DNA of 64,000 nucleotides from Euryodendron excelsum (lineage: Eukaryota; Streptophyta; Magnoliopsida; Ericales; Pentaphylacaceae), in assembly GCA_033060915.1 (NCBI GenBank), contig CM065392.1, positions 1,633,501 to 1,697,500 on the forward strand. Reading direction: 5' to 3'. Each line of letters begins with the position of its first letter. Position 1 is the stretch's first letter. This document shows positions 11,666 to 23,364 of this stretch, piece by piece. Under the pieces are notes generated by a model. It saw nothing but the letters and a program-made list of their open reading frames with translations, was not told the origin of the DNA and ran no database searches. Made by a program: the position numbers and the translations under genes.

Positions 11666-14600
11666 GTGTGGGGAGGGGTGGTTGTTTGATGGGTAATGTT
11701 TGTAGTCCTACCATTCTTATGACTCTTTAATCTTGTCTGTAGATAAATAACTATAGATTTATGAATCAGTCCAAAAGATGGTATAAACTTGAACTTCCTT
11801 AAAAGAGAACGGATATTGCGATTGAAGAATAAAATTCAGCAAGTCTAGATATCCTATCCTCAAATGCCAAGTTAAATATAGGCTAACAACACTCAACAAA
11901 CACTAGACTAACTTGAATTGAATTGCAACTATATAAATTGAATCTAAATAAAATAAAATAAAAGACCTTTGTTGTTGGGAGAGATTGAGTTAGCTAAACT
12001 AATGCAAGGCAATTAACAACTAATGAAAGCAATTAAAGCTAGATTTAAATGCAATTAAAAAGACTTAGATACAATTGATTCAATCTACCAATTCCCACAA
12101 GAAATTCAATAGATGATTGTATAACTCAAATCAAGGATCATTTCATGGATCTTTGATTCGGAAGATTTTGACCATAGAATCTTGGATTCATGCTTAATTG
12201 AGTATAAATTTGTATTTAATTCAAAGAATCATAGAAGCAAACCATCAATTGTGCAATCACTATACAAATTACAGAATTGTGCATAGAAATTACCAATAGT
12301 GATTATGAATCTAAGTTTTCTATAAATTTACAACCTAATTAAAATGAATTTAGAGAAATCAAAAGATGAATCAATGAAATTTATATACCTCCATTGAAAT
12401 CCTTGAAGATCCTTGGTTGATCTTCACAATTTCATCCAAGTGAAAGGTTAGCTACTAGAATCCATGGAAGAAAGGATAAAGAAATTAGATCTTGCATTTA
12501 ATTGAAAGAAATCTAGTGTTTGGTTACATAAAAAATGAAGGAAAGCTAAGAAAAATACAAGAAAATAAAGTTTTTCTCTATAAAACTACTCCTACAAAAA
12601 TATATCTACACTAAAAACTAAAAAAAAAAAAAAATATGAGAGCCCCCTATTTTCAACCAAAAACGGCCTTAAATAATAGCAGAGTATCGTCAAGCGTCTA
12701 AAGAGAAAAATGCAATCTTCCTGACTTCGAACGCAAAATTTACAATTTGAAGTCCAACAGGTACTATTCATCGTTCAAATGGATATTGTTCATGGTTCGA
12801 ACGGCCAACAATCTTTGCAACTTGATTTTGACCATATTAGAAGTTGATTCTATTAGGGATTTATACTAAAAGACATGTTTTATGTAATTGTTTTAGTATT
12901 TATTAATATATTAGTTATTCCATTAATGAGAATTTGTGTGAGCAATGTTTGTATTGCATTATTTATTTAATGATTATGCATATGTGTCTCTTATTCAATG
13001 TAGTACATGATTTGATGTGTAGAGTACGACTTACACACTGAAGATTAGATCATAGGTTCTTATGGAATATAAGCTTATCGTTCACAGTCTTAGATAGAAC
13101 TGAACACACAATCAGTAGGACTGTAATACAAAGTTTTAATAGGTCTGTCTTACTTATGATGAACGATATAGTTCTAACTCCATACACTAATACACTTTGT
13201 GTGTATTGAATAGAACCGTGTTAAAGTAATTGTTTTTATACTGATTATATAAAAAAATTAATACCTCATGATTATTATGAGTGCTTATACTCTTAATCCT
13301 AATATAATAAATAAACACGTACATTTGATGTTTATTGTTTTGATTCACAGAAAAGTGAGATTCTTTGAGTCAGTAAAGTCAATGAGTTGAACAATAACAT
13401 TATGTGTATAGTGAATATTAATTATTGATGAAATTCACGTCCCGGTATAGCGATTGATGATACCCCCTTAAGGAAGCTTATAAGTTTTGATTGTGTCAAA
13501 CACTACAGGTGGATTATGAATCCGACATATCAAATAAGTTAAAATGGAAGGTCTCAAGGAATTAAATAAATCTATTAAATTTAATTACCAGTAATTTAAT
13601 TTAATAGACAGATGTCTGTGATCTTAACGTGTAGAGACAAATAAGCATTTAATAATGTGGAGCTCGAAATATAATTTCTAATATGACAGGGAGTGCAATT
13701 ATAATTCATTAGTTATATAAATTATAATTTACGTAAATAGGGATTAATCCTAGTTGGATTAGAAATCTTTATTTGCGTAGGAAGCCCTAGTCATACTAAT
13801 TCTATGATCCCTGTTGTAACGTCTATATATATGCACTCTAAGAGCAGCTAGGGTTACGCTTGCTCATAATTGAGAGATACATATTTTTGTAAGGAAAAGA
13901 AACCCTAGCAACTGTAAGCCTACTCTCTCTGGAGTAAGTTGTGTACGAGGGATACAACAGAAGTTTAAATGTTGAGTTCGAGCAATTGATTCGTGTTTAT
14001 TACTTTTGCTTATTGTTCGAGATCAAAGCAGAAGGATTTCAAATTTCATACCTGTTGTTATTCAGATCAAACCAAAGAGATCTCGAATGTATGATTCTAA
14101 TCACTTAAATTAAGCTCTACTAATCATATTAGAATTTTTAGTATTATGCGTATGCACTATAGCCAGGTCCTCAGCAGATTCTGCCGATGCACATTGGAGG
14201 CAAAGTTGTAGATCTTGAATTATTCTTTCCAATGACACAAAATAAGCTTAATCAAACATCAGAGTAAAGAGTTATAGCCATAATACCAAGACAGTTTGAA
14301 ATTCTCATCACCGGTTTATTCGTTTTGAACCCATTTTAATCATTCTTGCTTCTTTTTGCCTTTATTAACTTCTATAACCTATAGAACATAATCAAATGTA
14401 TATATCTAATTAAAATAAGGCAATTAACACTGGTCTAAGTCTAACAAAGTATAAATTAAAGGCCTATAATTACACTTTTATGGAGTAATCAAGTTACATA
14501 TCGAGGGAGAGCACTTTGAGTTGTTAATACCATACAATCACATAAATTAGCATGTGAATTCAACTAAATTGTTAGTGGTTGTGTTTTGAATCAATAAATC

Positions 14601-16794
14601 ATGTGATTTACTATTTTCTTTATTCTAATGATAATTTATCTTGAAATCTGTTAGATTTTGTGGATCTTGAAACAATAGAAGGATAAAAAATTTAGATTTA
14701 GCATATAGTAGATTAAGGAGCAATTAGTTTTGAAGATTTTGTTTTGTAAATCTCTACCACCCCAACATTTCTAATCTTAAAATATGTTGAAATCAGAGGA
14801 AAGAAGAAACCCTGTATCTCTGTATTATAATGTATTGTATTGATATATTGAAGTAATGAGGTTAAGTAGTCTATTACATTGAGAAAGAGCCTTATATATA
14901 AGCCTAATAGAAGTGGTGAGCAAGTAATATAATATAGAAATCTAACACATAAGATAACTGGTTAACTAGGAAACCATAGAACTAGGAAACTATTCTAATA
15001 TAATTTAACATCCCCCCTTAAACTCAAGTAAGTAAAATGAACACCAACTTGAGTTTGGAAATGATGTCACGATAACAAACGCGAACAATGGCATGAATAG
15101 TTTAACAGGCCAAAAGAACTTCAAAGACAAGAGAGGAGCCATGATAATCCAGAGAGGTTTAGCGATTCGAAATGCAAAGCGTGTGGGGAAAAATTGCAGC
15201 GTGTGGAGAAGAACTGCAATGTGTGTGGACACGTGGCAAAGTAAAGTTGTTTTGACGACGGCGATGAATGAGAAGCTCATTGATTGGCAGCCAGAGTTCG
15301 ATGCTTGAAGTAGACGTGTATTGAGGTGGATGTTGGGCTCATTGCTTGGAAGCAAAAATTCGGCGCTTGAAGCAGTCACGTACTGAGGTGGATGAGGGGC
15401 TCATTGATATGGAACCTGGAATTGGCGAGTACAACATATGTGCGTGGAGATGGTTGAGGTCACGATATGCAAGGGAGGTGAAAACAAGATTGATTGTGGA
15501 AGCATGGTGTTGTTACTTTTAGAAGAGGCTACCGATCGGTGGCTCTGATACCATGTTGAAATAAGAGAAAAGAAGAAACCCTATAGTGAAAACAGGATCT
15601 CTATATCACAATTTAACAGGCCAAAAAACTTCTGAAACGAAAGATGAACCGAAAAAATTCAGAGGGGCTCAATGATTAGATACGCATGACAGGCTTGTGG
15701 TAAAATCTGCAAATGTATGGAAAGTGATCCTTGAAAAGTTTATGAGCAACAAACGCATTGTCAGCTAAGAGGATGTCTTAGGAAAGAATTGTGTGATTTA
15801 AGTTAAAACTCACAATTCAGAAACACGAGAAAAGAAAAAAAGAAAAAAAAAAACATTACCATTCAACCCAAAGAACATTCGATAGAGAGCTAGTAATTAA
15901 ATAACCTGGACCTTGATTGATCATAATATAATCTATAAAAACAAATCCAAAATGGTTAGAGATTAAGGGTTATTACTTCAATTCTATTAAAACAAAATGT
16001 CAGCTGATACGATAGGATAGTATGAAAATTAGTTCAAGTTGTCAATTTCTAAGGATCGCAAAGAACATTGCCTTTGGAGTTTTGTTATGACAGATTTGAA
16101 TACAATCAAATATCTAGGAATTGATTACTTTTTGTTTGGCACTAGAAGTTGATTATTAGAAAGAACTAAAACAACAACAATAGGTTTCCCACAACAACAA
16201 AAACAAAAGAAAAGAAAGGCAACAATGATCATCTTTCAAATCTAAGGGATGTTGAATGGATTAATTTGCTCTCTCTATCTCTCTCTCTCATGTGTATACG
16301 CACACGTGTGGTGCAGTGTTATTGATATTCATTTCAATTTAGGAGTTCAAGCTTTTAAAAGCTCGAATGAGGTTCTTAGCAAGTATCCATCTCACCTTGT
16401 TATCTCATTAATTAATCAACTAGCTACCGATGATGACAAATACTACGTTTGTGCAGTACTACTATGATCCCGCTGGTGAACTCTATCCAACAAGACAAGA
16501 GGTTCTATATGCATATGATCTCCTAGGCATTGTTGTTGTCGATGAGTAAGTATATCTATATACGGAAGGTAAGTGCTATATCCTTTGTTTGCTCTTTAAA
16601 CTTTTAGGTTGCTCACAATTTTGAAATAATTGATTGAATTGATTAGTGAATCAAATTTGAATTATTATTGAATGTGACTGCTGCTACTTCTGAAGTTTCC
16701 CTCATATTGTGCATCTTCAGTTTTTCAATCACTAAACATATGATAACATGCTTTTTGCAGGACCTGCAATGCCGGAGCTAGCCTGAGCTTTTGA
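11206..16794 (+). CDS. Small methyl-CpG-binding-domain-like protein, three exons
   Basis: Proposed join 11206..11433, 16457..16545, 16761..16794, giving 116 residues. Exon 1 ends GWVAEERTVQSGRVYR at AGG|GTAATA. After a 5.0 kb intron, GTTTGTGCAG opens exon 2 in phase 0 with YYYDPAGELYPTRQEV and later LGIVVVDE. A consensus donor GTAAGT (16546) joins CTTTTTGCAG (16760) and adds TCNAGASLSF before the stop; reading through that donor would stop at 16549. The fold pattern LxPGW...SGR..YYYDP.G....EVLYAY..LG resembles the MBD family (methylated-DNA or chromatin binding in the nucleus). Residues 1-45 are basic (KMQQKRRK). Against MeCP2 as I recall it, the first key arginine (SGR) is kept, but the second appears replaced by proline (LYPTR), so binding to methyl-CpG is doubtful. 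The reading frame is open upstream to a TAA just before 11176, with possible acceptor AGs, so further 5' exons are possible. Confidence 0.65.
11618..11666. repeat. Poly(T)27-poly(G)22 junction in intron
   Basis: Twenty-seven T followed directly by twenty-two G on the plus strand, then TGTGGGGAGGGG. It lies 185 bp into intron 1 of the MBD-like gene. The G run could form a quadruplex in DNA or in the transcript. Length is likely polymorphic and prone to sequencing error. Confidence 0.9.
11870..14475 (-). mobile_element. Athila-like LTR fragment, split by a solo LTR
   Basis: The two outer parts (about 11870-12850 and 14177-14475) together resemble the LTR at 19560-21500. Shared patches include TTTGATTCGGAAGATTT, a GATCTTCA stretch, and a TAGCCATAATACCAAGACAG-like patch, ending near TATAATTACA. 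The ends are approximate and no target duplication was identified. It lies wholly inside intron 1 of the MBD-like gene. Confidence 0.45.
12851..14176 (+). mobile_element. Solo LTR (Copia-type) with exact target duplication
   Basis: A 1326-bp non-coding segment flanked by the exact 5-bp duplication GATTC (12846-12850 and 14177-14181). It begins TATTAGGGATTTATAC (TG decayed to TA) and ends CCTCAGCA. A TATATATATGCACTC-type TATA region lies near 13825 followed by a leader-like stretch. No internal region remains, so this is a solo LTR from LTR-LTR recombination. Superfamily is inferred from general appearance only. Confidence 0.85.
14785..15620 (-). mobile_element. TRIM-like miniature LTR retrotransposon
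   Basis: Minus-strand order: a 5' LTR part (about 15554-15620, starting TGTTGAAATAAG on the plus strand); then a primer-binding site TGGTATCAGAGC, complementary to initiator tRNA-Met (15542-15553); a 530-bp non-coding interior; a polypurine tract TTTAAGGGGGGA (about 15011-15022); and a 3' LTR of 226 bp (14785-15010, TGTTAAAT...TTCAACA). The 5' LTR is incomplete: after about 60 bp it runs into a second copy of the interior AACAGGCCAAAA segment. Short LTRs and a tiny interior without genes fit a TRIM, although a deleted Copia element cannot be excluded. Confidence 0.75.
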
Positions 16795-17261
16795 TGAAGG
16801 AACTGAACTTGACAAAACATGTTGAGTTGGTTTGTTGATGTTGGAACTGTTGTAGTATTTTCAAGAGTTCAAGCTATATAAAATAAGTTTTTAGAAATAT
16901 ATAATAACTTGACATTTTCTATCTATATTATGGCTTTGATGGAATGTTATGTGTGAAGCCATTTAGCATAATTGAATTTGTTAGTTTCTTTTAGTTTTGG
17001 TTGAGCATGAACCAAACCAAAATTTAGGACTGACTTCAGTTTGATTTGATCCAACATTCTTGGTTTAAGTTGTGAACCGAACATCATATTTATTCAAGAT
17101 CAGAAGCTAATCCTTAATGAGGATCTACTAAACTAAGAACAGTCCAAAGATAAGTTTACAATTTCGGATTTGTGATTTCTCTATTGGGTTATGGTTTTTT
17201 AGCCATTCAAGTGTGCAAGCATGCATGTTTTTCAAACTTGGTATATATACAAATCGATGTG
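16795..17261 (+). other. 3' flank of MBD-like gene
   Basis: This follows the proposed stop at 16794. AT-rich sequence with AATAA-like signals (for example around 16880-16905) could supply polyadenylation. No other feature is seen. Confidence 0.35.
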
Positions 17262-17637
17262 CAAGGATGGAACCAAAAATTTTGTTGAGAGGGGCCATCG
17301 AAGAACAAGGTAAAAAATTTTAAAATTTTTTAAAAGCCTAAGATAAAATTTCTTAAATTTTGGAAGTTCAAGGTAAATTTCTTTTAATATTGCCGGAAAA
17401 AAATTTTAACTTTAAAAGGTTAAAGGTAAACTATTTTCAATTTTTGGGAGATTAAGGTAAAAAAATTTTGAATTTTGTAAAGTCAAAGGAAAATTTTTAA
17501 AATTTCAAGGAGGCCAATATACACTTTTTTATAAAAAAAAAAAAAAAAAAAATACATAAAATCTATAGGGCCTAAGTAAAATTTCATCAAACTAGGAAAG
17601 GCTATGGCCCCACGGTCCAAGGGTGATTCCGTAACTG
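17262..17637. mobile_element. hAT-type non-autonomous element
   Basis: A 376-bp element starting CAAGGATGGAACC and ending GGTGATTCCGTAACTG, whose ends are imperfect inverted repeats of the plant CAGTGGCGGAGCC kind. The flanking 8 bp are TCGATGTG (17254-17261) and TCTATGTG (17638-17645), a 7/8 match consistent with an old hAT target duplication. The interior is a run of AAATTTT-type repeats with no coding capacity. Confidence 0.75.
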
Positions 17638-17645
17638 TCTATGTG

Positions 17646-19560
17646 TATGAGTGAGGTTCACTCTGCAAGAGTGATAGCATAATGTTTGTTGAGAAGGTCA
17701 CCGCATTTTTCATTTACTCTCCTATTTTACTGGCACTTTATATATACATATATATATATATATATATTAACAGTTTCAATTCATTGAAACCCAAGATAAA
17801 TATTTAGCAGAAGAAAGCTATAGGAACCTCGGACTAAGGCCTGTACAATTTGGACTGTCTATGGAAACAACAACATTAAGAAATTTCACTAACCATGTTA
17901 CAATGTCAATATATCAAAAAATATATACATATACATATATATATATATATATATATGAAAATTCTTTCCTTAACTTGGAAAGCATGCCCACTTGTCTGTA
18001 TGCATGCAAGGGTTATGTTTATTTAAAGAGTAATATTATACATAATTTTATTTCCCGTGTTAATTTTTTACTTTGGACACAATACAGTAGGGCTCAATTT
18101 TGCATAGAGTGAGAAAATGCTGCGAGAAAACAGATTGTATGTTGGATTTTCCTTTAGTTGGACCATCGAATTAACCTAACCACTAATGACTCAGAAAACT
18201 GATTTTTTTTTTCCTGTATATGCATGTGAATGCCTAGGTCACATAGTACACGTAAAGAGACTGTCGAAACAGGCACTAGCGTGCGAATTGATGAATTGGG
18301 TACAATTCGAGTCAAATCCACGGATTATATACAAAGTGTGTTATTTCAGAGCTGTCAAACTTTTGACCACTAGACCATACACGTCTCCCTTAAACCTCCT
18401 CCCTTCTTTTTTATTTTAGAGCATTATCTTTCTATTTATTAGCACAGTTACTCGTACATGGAATTAAAGCAATTGCTTAAATGCATTACGTAAGTAGACT
18501 AATATAATGTTTATTTATGTATATATATAACATGCTCAGAGGATGCTCTTGTTTTTTATTTTTTTGACAAAGTACACTTTCGTCCTCCCGCTCCAGCATC
18601 CGAATCCACTCTATACTACGTTGTAAAATATTTATGAACCTCAACTTAATAAAATTAATGAAATGTGCAAGAGTGGCGCCTAACTATTACAATTAATTGA
18701 GTTATCTTTGTTCATGTCATTTCTAAGGTATAATGCCTAAGGTAAACATGGAGTGAGAATTAATATAGCTACTTTTCCTTTTGTCTTTCTTCTTTTCGTT
18801 TTTTTTGGATTTTCTTTTTCTTTTCTTTTCTTTTCTTTTTTTTGTTTTAGAGTATGAAGATGGTGAAAAATAAATCTTCAAGAAATTTATAATCTTTTAT
18901 TTTTAACATGCCTTGCAAGCACTAAAATGACATTCAATCTAACTATGTCTAAACATTCGCTAACTACTCTCACAAGCTTGCGCAGAAGTACCGTTCATGC
19001 CAATCACGAGTTGAAGAGGTTTGTGCTATGGTCACAATGTTCTGGTCAATGGTAGAACACGTGAGGCAAGTGCCTAGTGTTATAACCACTAGTTGAACTG
19101 CCCGTGCATTGCTGTGATTTTGCTGGATTATATGTGAAAAAATGTTAGTGAGAGGTATTCATTAAAAATTTGAAGTTAACACAAAGTACCGTGGTAATTC
19201 AGTGTTAGAGTCGAGAGCTGAGGAAACAAAAAATTGAGGAGTCGAGCAAGAGAACTTTAATCGTAGTTCGTAGATATTCGGATGGCATTGTGGAGTTTCA
19301 GTGTTAGGTTATATGTGTGTCTTGCGTAAAACGTTCATATAGTACTTAGCTTGCTGGATGTGGTTTTTGCCTGAGTTGGATTTTCATAAAAAATTATATA
19401 TCTTTCTTTTTACTACTTTTATATTTATGTGCATGGAGATGAATACTTGAATGAATGTAGAGTGAATAACAAGACCTAGATTTAGTTTTAAATAGATCAA
19501 ACCACACCCTTAAGGTGACTCTTGACTTGCCCACCTCAGAATATGGCAATCAACACCCAA
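17646..19560. other. Intergenic with (TA)n tracts and a possible Helitron end
   Basis: No gene recognised. (TA)n microsatellites lie at about 17740-17767 and 17925-17957. Near 19089 the plus strand reads ACTAGTTGAACTGCCCGTGC; read on the minus strand this is GCACGGGCAGTTCAACTAGT, which resembles a Helitron 3' terminus (hairpin-forming CCGTGC/GCACGG plus CTAGT). No 5' end was found. Confidence 0.3.
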
Positions 19561-21500
19561 GTGTAGGTGCAGCAAAGTAGTATACAATAATAACTTAGTA
19601 AGATCAAGGTCGAACCACAGAGAACGTTTATCAAAACATACAGAGTTGTAACTAGAATTCACCCAAGGTCAAAGATTACATACCGATTAAATCATGATAA
19701 ACCCCATAGCGTTGCAATGGCTTCAGTTAGAACTTAAGTCAACTTGTTTGAATTCCTCTTTTGAAAGTACCAATGAGATTTGGGACAGTTGCTACATAAA
19801 GAATGATAACAAAAAGAAAAATAGTTATTGTAGGAGGTTTGGTGATTGATAAACTAAACTTTTAACTTAAACTTAATAAAACAATCTTGAATTCAATTGC
19901 TCCGATTGCCCGATTCACCCAAACTTCTAACAAAAATTTTGTAACTCAAATTATTGGTTTCGTCTTGAGCCTTTGATTCGGAAGATTTAACGATTAAAAC
20001 AAAAATTCAATAATAATAAATCTATAATAATTAAATCTAAAATAATAAAATTAAAGTAATAGATTCATACTATTGATTTATGCAATAACTATACCAAACT
20101 AAGATTTGTGCAAAGAAATTACCAAACTTAGTCAAAAATCTAAGCTTTCTTAAAGATCTAGAATTTAATTACTAAGAATTGAAAGATTTAAAGATAAACA
20201 ATGAAAATCTAATTACCCCCATTGATATCTCAAGATTCTCGGGTGATCTTCATAATTGGTTCTAAAAATAAAACTAGCTACTCATAATATTAAAAAAGAC
20301 TTGGCTTGAAAGATAATTTCATAAATAAAAATGTTTAATCCAATAGATCAATAGAAAACAAAAGACTAAAAAATGAAAAGATATGGCAAAACTAGCTAAC
20401 AACTGCTAACAAGCTAACTAAAACCCGAATCCTAAATAACAAAAGAAGAGAGCTCTTGGATGGAAAAATGGCCTCTCCTTGGCTTCCTCTTGAAGCTCTC
20501 TTTCGACCCAAAAATACTCTTCTTTAAATATGAAAAACTACAAAAGTGTAGATCTATATTTTGTCCGTCAACCCACCAAAACTCAGATCAGGTTCATGTT
20601 AGAGTCAACAATTATAGCTAGAATACCAAAACATGTCTAATGAGGTGTCAACAATATGCTTTCAACTCCAGATTTTTCTTGCAAGCCATTTTTGACTTGG
20701 AATACGTGTGAATTTGGAGACAATTTCAACTGAAAAGTTGTAGGCCTAGATTTCCTCTGTCCTCCCACTGGAAATCAGATCACGTTCATAGTTGAGTCAA
20801 TAATTATGACTAGAATACCGAAACATGTCTGACGAGTGTTTTTCCAACTCCAGCTGTCTCTTGCAGGCCATTTTTTACTTGGAATTCGCGTGAATTTCGA
20901 GAATTCTTCAACTTAAGAGTTGTAGATATAGATGTCCTCTGTCTGCCCACCAAATATTAGATCAAGTTTATGTTTGGGTTAACAATTATGACTAAAATAC
21001 CAAAACCTGTCTGATAAGTGTTGTTCCAACTCTAACCGTCTCTTGTAGGCCACTTTTGACTTAGAAAATGTATAAATTTGAAGAAATCTTCAACTGAGAA
21101 GTTGTAGATATGGATGATACCTTTCCAAAAAGTTAATATTCATCAAAATTGGAGACCTAAGTTGAGAATTATGACCAAAATACTGAGGATAGCTCCAGCT
21201 GTCAAATTCTACAAATCTACTCCCAAGGTTTTCAATGATTTGAATCCAATATTAGGCTTTATCTATGGGCCTAGCTTTCATATTTCTTCAAAAAAAATCC
21301 ATCTTCTATATTTGGACTTAGGCTTGGGTCACTGTTCACACCTGCTTTATTTTTATTCGGTTTTGGCTTTAAATCTTCACAAAACACAAAAACGTAAAAG
21401 AATACCAAAATTAAATTAAAATGGTTAATAATATATAGATAATTACTAATAATAACTTATAATTAAGGACTCCGGTTATACTATTTAGAGTACAATCACA
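19560..21500 (-). mobile_element. 3' LTR of an Athila-type Ty3 element
   Basis: On the minus strand the LTR begins TGTGATTGTACTC at 21500, directly after a purine-rich tract ending TTAGTTAGGAGG, as in Athila elements. It runs to near 19560, where GATCAAGGTCGAACCACAGAG-like sequence, common in this LTR group, is present on the plus strand. The left boundary is approximate. It belongs with the integrase remnant at 23365-24140 on the same strand. Confidence 0.6.
20563..21190. repeat. About 3.3 tandem copies of a 181-191 bp repeat inside the Athila LTR
   Basis: Diverged units begin near 20570, 20762 and 20943, with a partial fourth from about 21121. Each has a CCCACC..ATCAGATCA-like start, then CAATTATGACTAGAATACC, AACATGTCTGA, CCAACTCCAG..TCTCTTGCAGGCCA, and TTCAACT..AGTTGTAGAT. 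Identity between units is moderate, so the repeats are old. Confidence 0.8.
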
Positions 21501-23364
21501 CCTCCTAACTAAGGTTTTACTTGCCCCTAGTAAAAGAAATAAACACACTTAAACAGGTATGCTCCACTTTTGTATGGATCACGAGTGGTGTCTTATGAGA
21601 GTTTCCTGTGATGGTACCCACAAACATCAAAATGTGACCTACAAATGAAGATAATGAAGTTAAAGTATTACATGTATCAAAACACAAACATGTTTTGTCT
21701 ATCTTACTCTTTAATACACAAGTAAGATAATGTCTTAAAACAATACATAAGAGGCTTTTGTGAGTGGTATGATTATTACATGATAAGAAAAACATTACAA
21801 CATAAAAAAAAACATTACATCCTTTAAATTTTGATTCAACCTCACTGAATATTCTCTCAGAAAGAAAAAACATAGGCATCTCACACTGGTTGTCCTTGCA
21901 AAAGAGTAAATGTGATGTATAAACAAAAGAGATAACCACAAAGAAATAATGCGAATATATAGTGAGAGACGACTTGGCATAACACCATAAAAGAATACTC
22001 AATGCTAAAATTATACAAGCAATTGGTATGTGAATTCTTTAGCGAGTGAATGACCAAGCAATGTACACTTCAAATTCTCAAGTGCTTTATTAAGGTTCTA
22101 ACTTGGCCATGAGGCATAAGGTAAAGAGAAAGAAAGGATAAAAAGTCCAAAATATGTGTGATTAAGGCATGTAATGATCAATGAATACATCTTCCATTTC
22201 TCAATTTCATTTGATTGATTTTTTTTTTTTTCTTCTTCTTCTTGTACTTTCCTTCTTTCTTACTTTCTTTTCTAGTTTTTTTTTTTTTCATCGTATTGCA
22301 AAACTATCACCCTTTTTATCAATTTAACTTTCACAAGTGAAGATACTTGTATTTTTCTTTCAGGGAAGAAGCTTTAACAATGCTATAATTCACAAAGATT
22401 GAAAGAAAACAGGTTTGACAATGGTTTCAAGGGAATAATAGCAAAAAGAAAATCTGTGGCTAAAAATATAAAGAATGGCCTCAAATCATTTGAAAAGAGT
22501 ACAATAGCTTAAAGTTTTAGGAATTTAACATATTCAATTACTTGAGTAATTAAAATAGGCAAGTCAAATACAAGAATAATAATGCTATTGAATGAGCGAT
22601 GTAAAAGAATTTCATCAAGAGTAAATGTAAACACTTCGAAATGCATTATTAGCTTTAAAGCTTACTTGGTAAAAAAATCTCCACTTGTGTAAAGATGAAA
22701 CTGTATAATATGTACAAATACAAAACTTATCATGATATGATGATGTAAGTGATGTAAAATAGCTTTTATCTATGTGTTAAGATAAAATCTTACAAATGTA
22801 TTTAAAAAAATGATAAAATAAAAACTATGCTAAAAAGTGAATGAAAATATGTTCCAACCAAATTCCCAAAATCTACTGTTGGATTTCACCTATGATAGTG
22901 CAAAACATAAAAGATACACAAACCTCTTGGGGAAGAACTCAAACAAATTTCATACAATGCATCACTTGAAAATCAACAAACCCTTAAGAGATCTGAGTAA
23001 ACTATTCATGCTCCTCGACCGTACGAACGTTTTTCTTTTTATGCTTGAAAAAAAAATTGCAAGAATAAACACATAAAAATTTGAAAAACATATTTACAAA
23101 TTAAGCAAATAACACTAATAAATGTAACTAAAAACAAACAAACCGAAAAGAGAAACAAAAACAACAACAGAAAAAAACGAACGTGTCCCCCCCCCCCCCC
23201 CTCCCACCCAACTAGAAGATTGCCACGACTACGAGGCAAAAAGAAAAGAAAATAAAATAAAGGGAGGGACGAAACAACAAGGGGGAAGAAGGCTCCCTCC
23301 CACTAAAGATAAAATATTTATGAAATTAGAAAGACTAACTGTACAAACTGACCGAGTGATGGTT
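21501..23364 (-). mobile_element. Athila 3' untranslated region
   Basis: This lies between the integrase stop and the LTR. The short frames here show no domains. It includes a CGACCGTACGAACG patch near 23016, which I associate with the 3' region of Athila-type elements, and a C15 run at 23187-23201 (G15 on the coding strand). Confidence 0.45.

Noticed and set aside
15005..15379. Opposite-strand frames of 124 and 71 codons
   Set aside because: They lie in the non-coding interior of the TRIM between its polypurine tract and primer-binding site.
18280..18400. tRNA-like GACCACTAGACCATAC patch
   Set aside because: No matching A box, stems do not form; probably chance or an unrecognisable SINE remnant.
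21517..22002. 161-codon minus-strand frame
   Set aside because: Lies in the Athila 3' untranslated region; cysteine/phenylalanine-rich without any domain.
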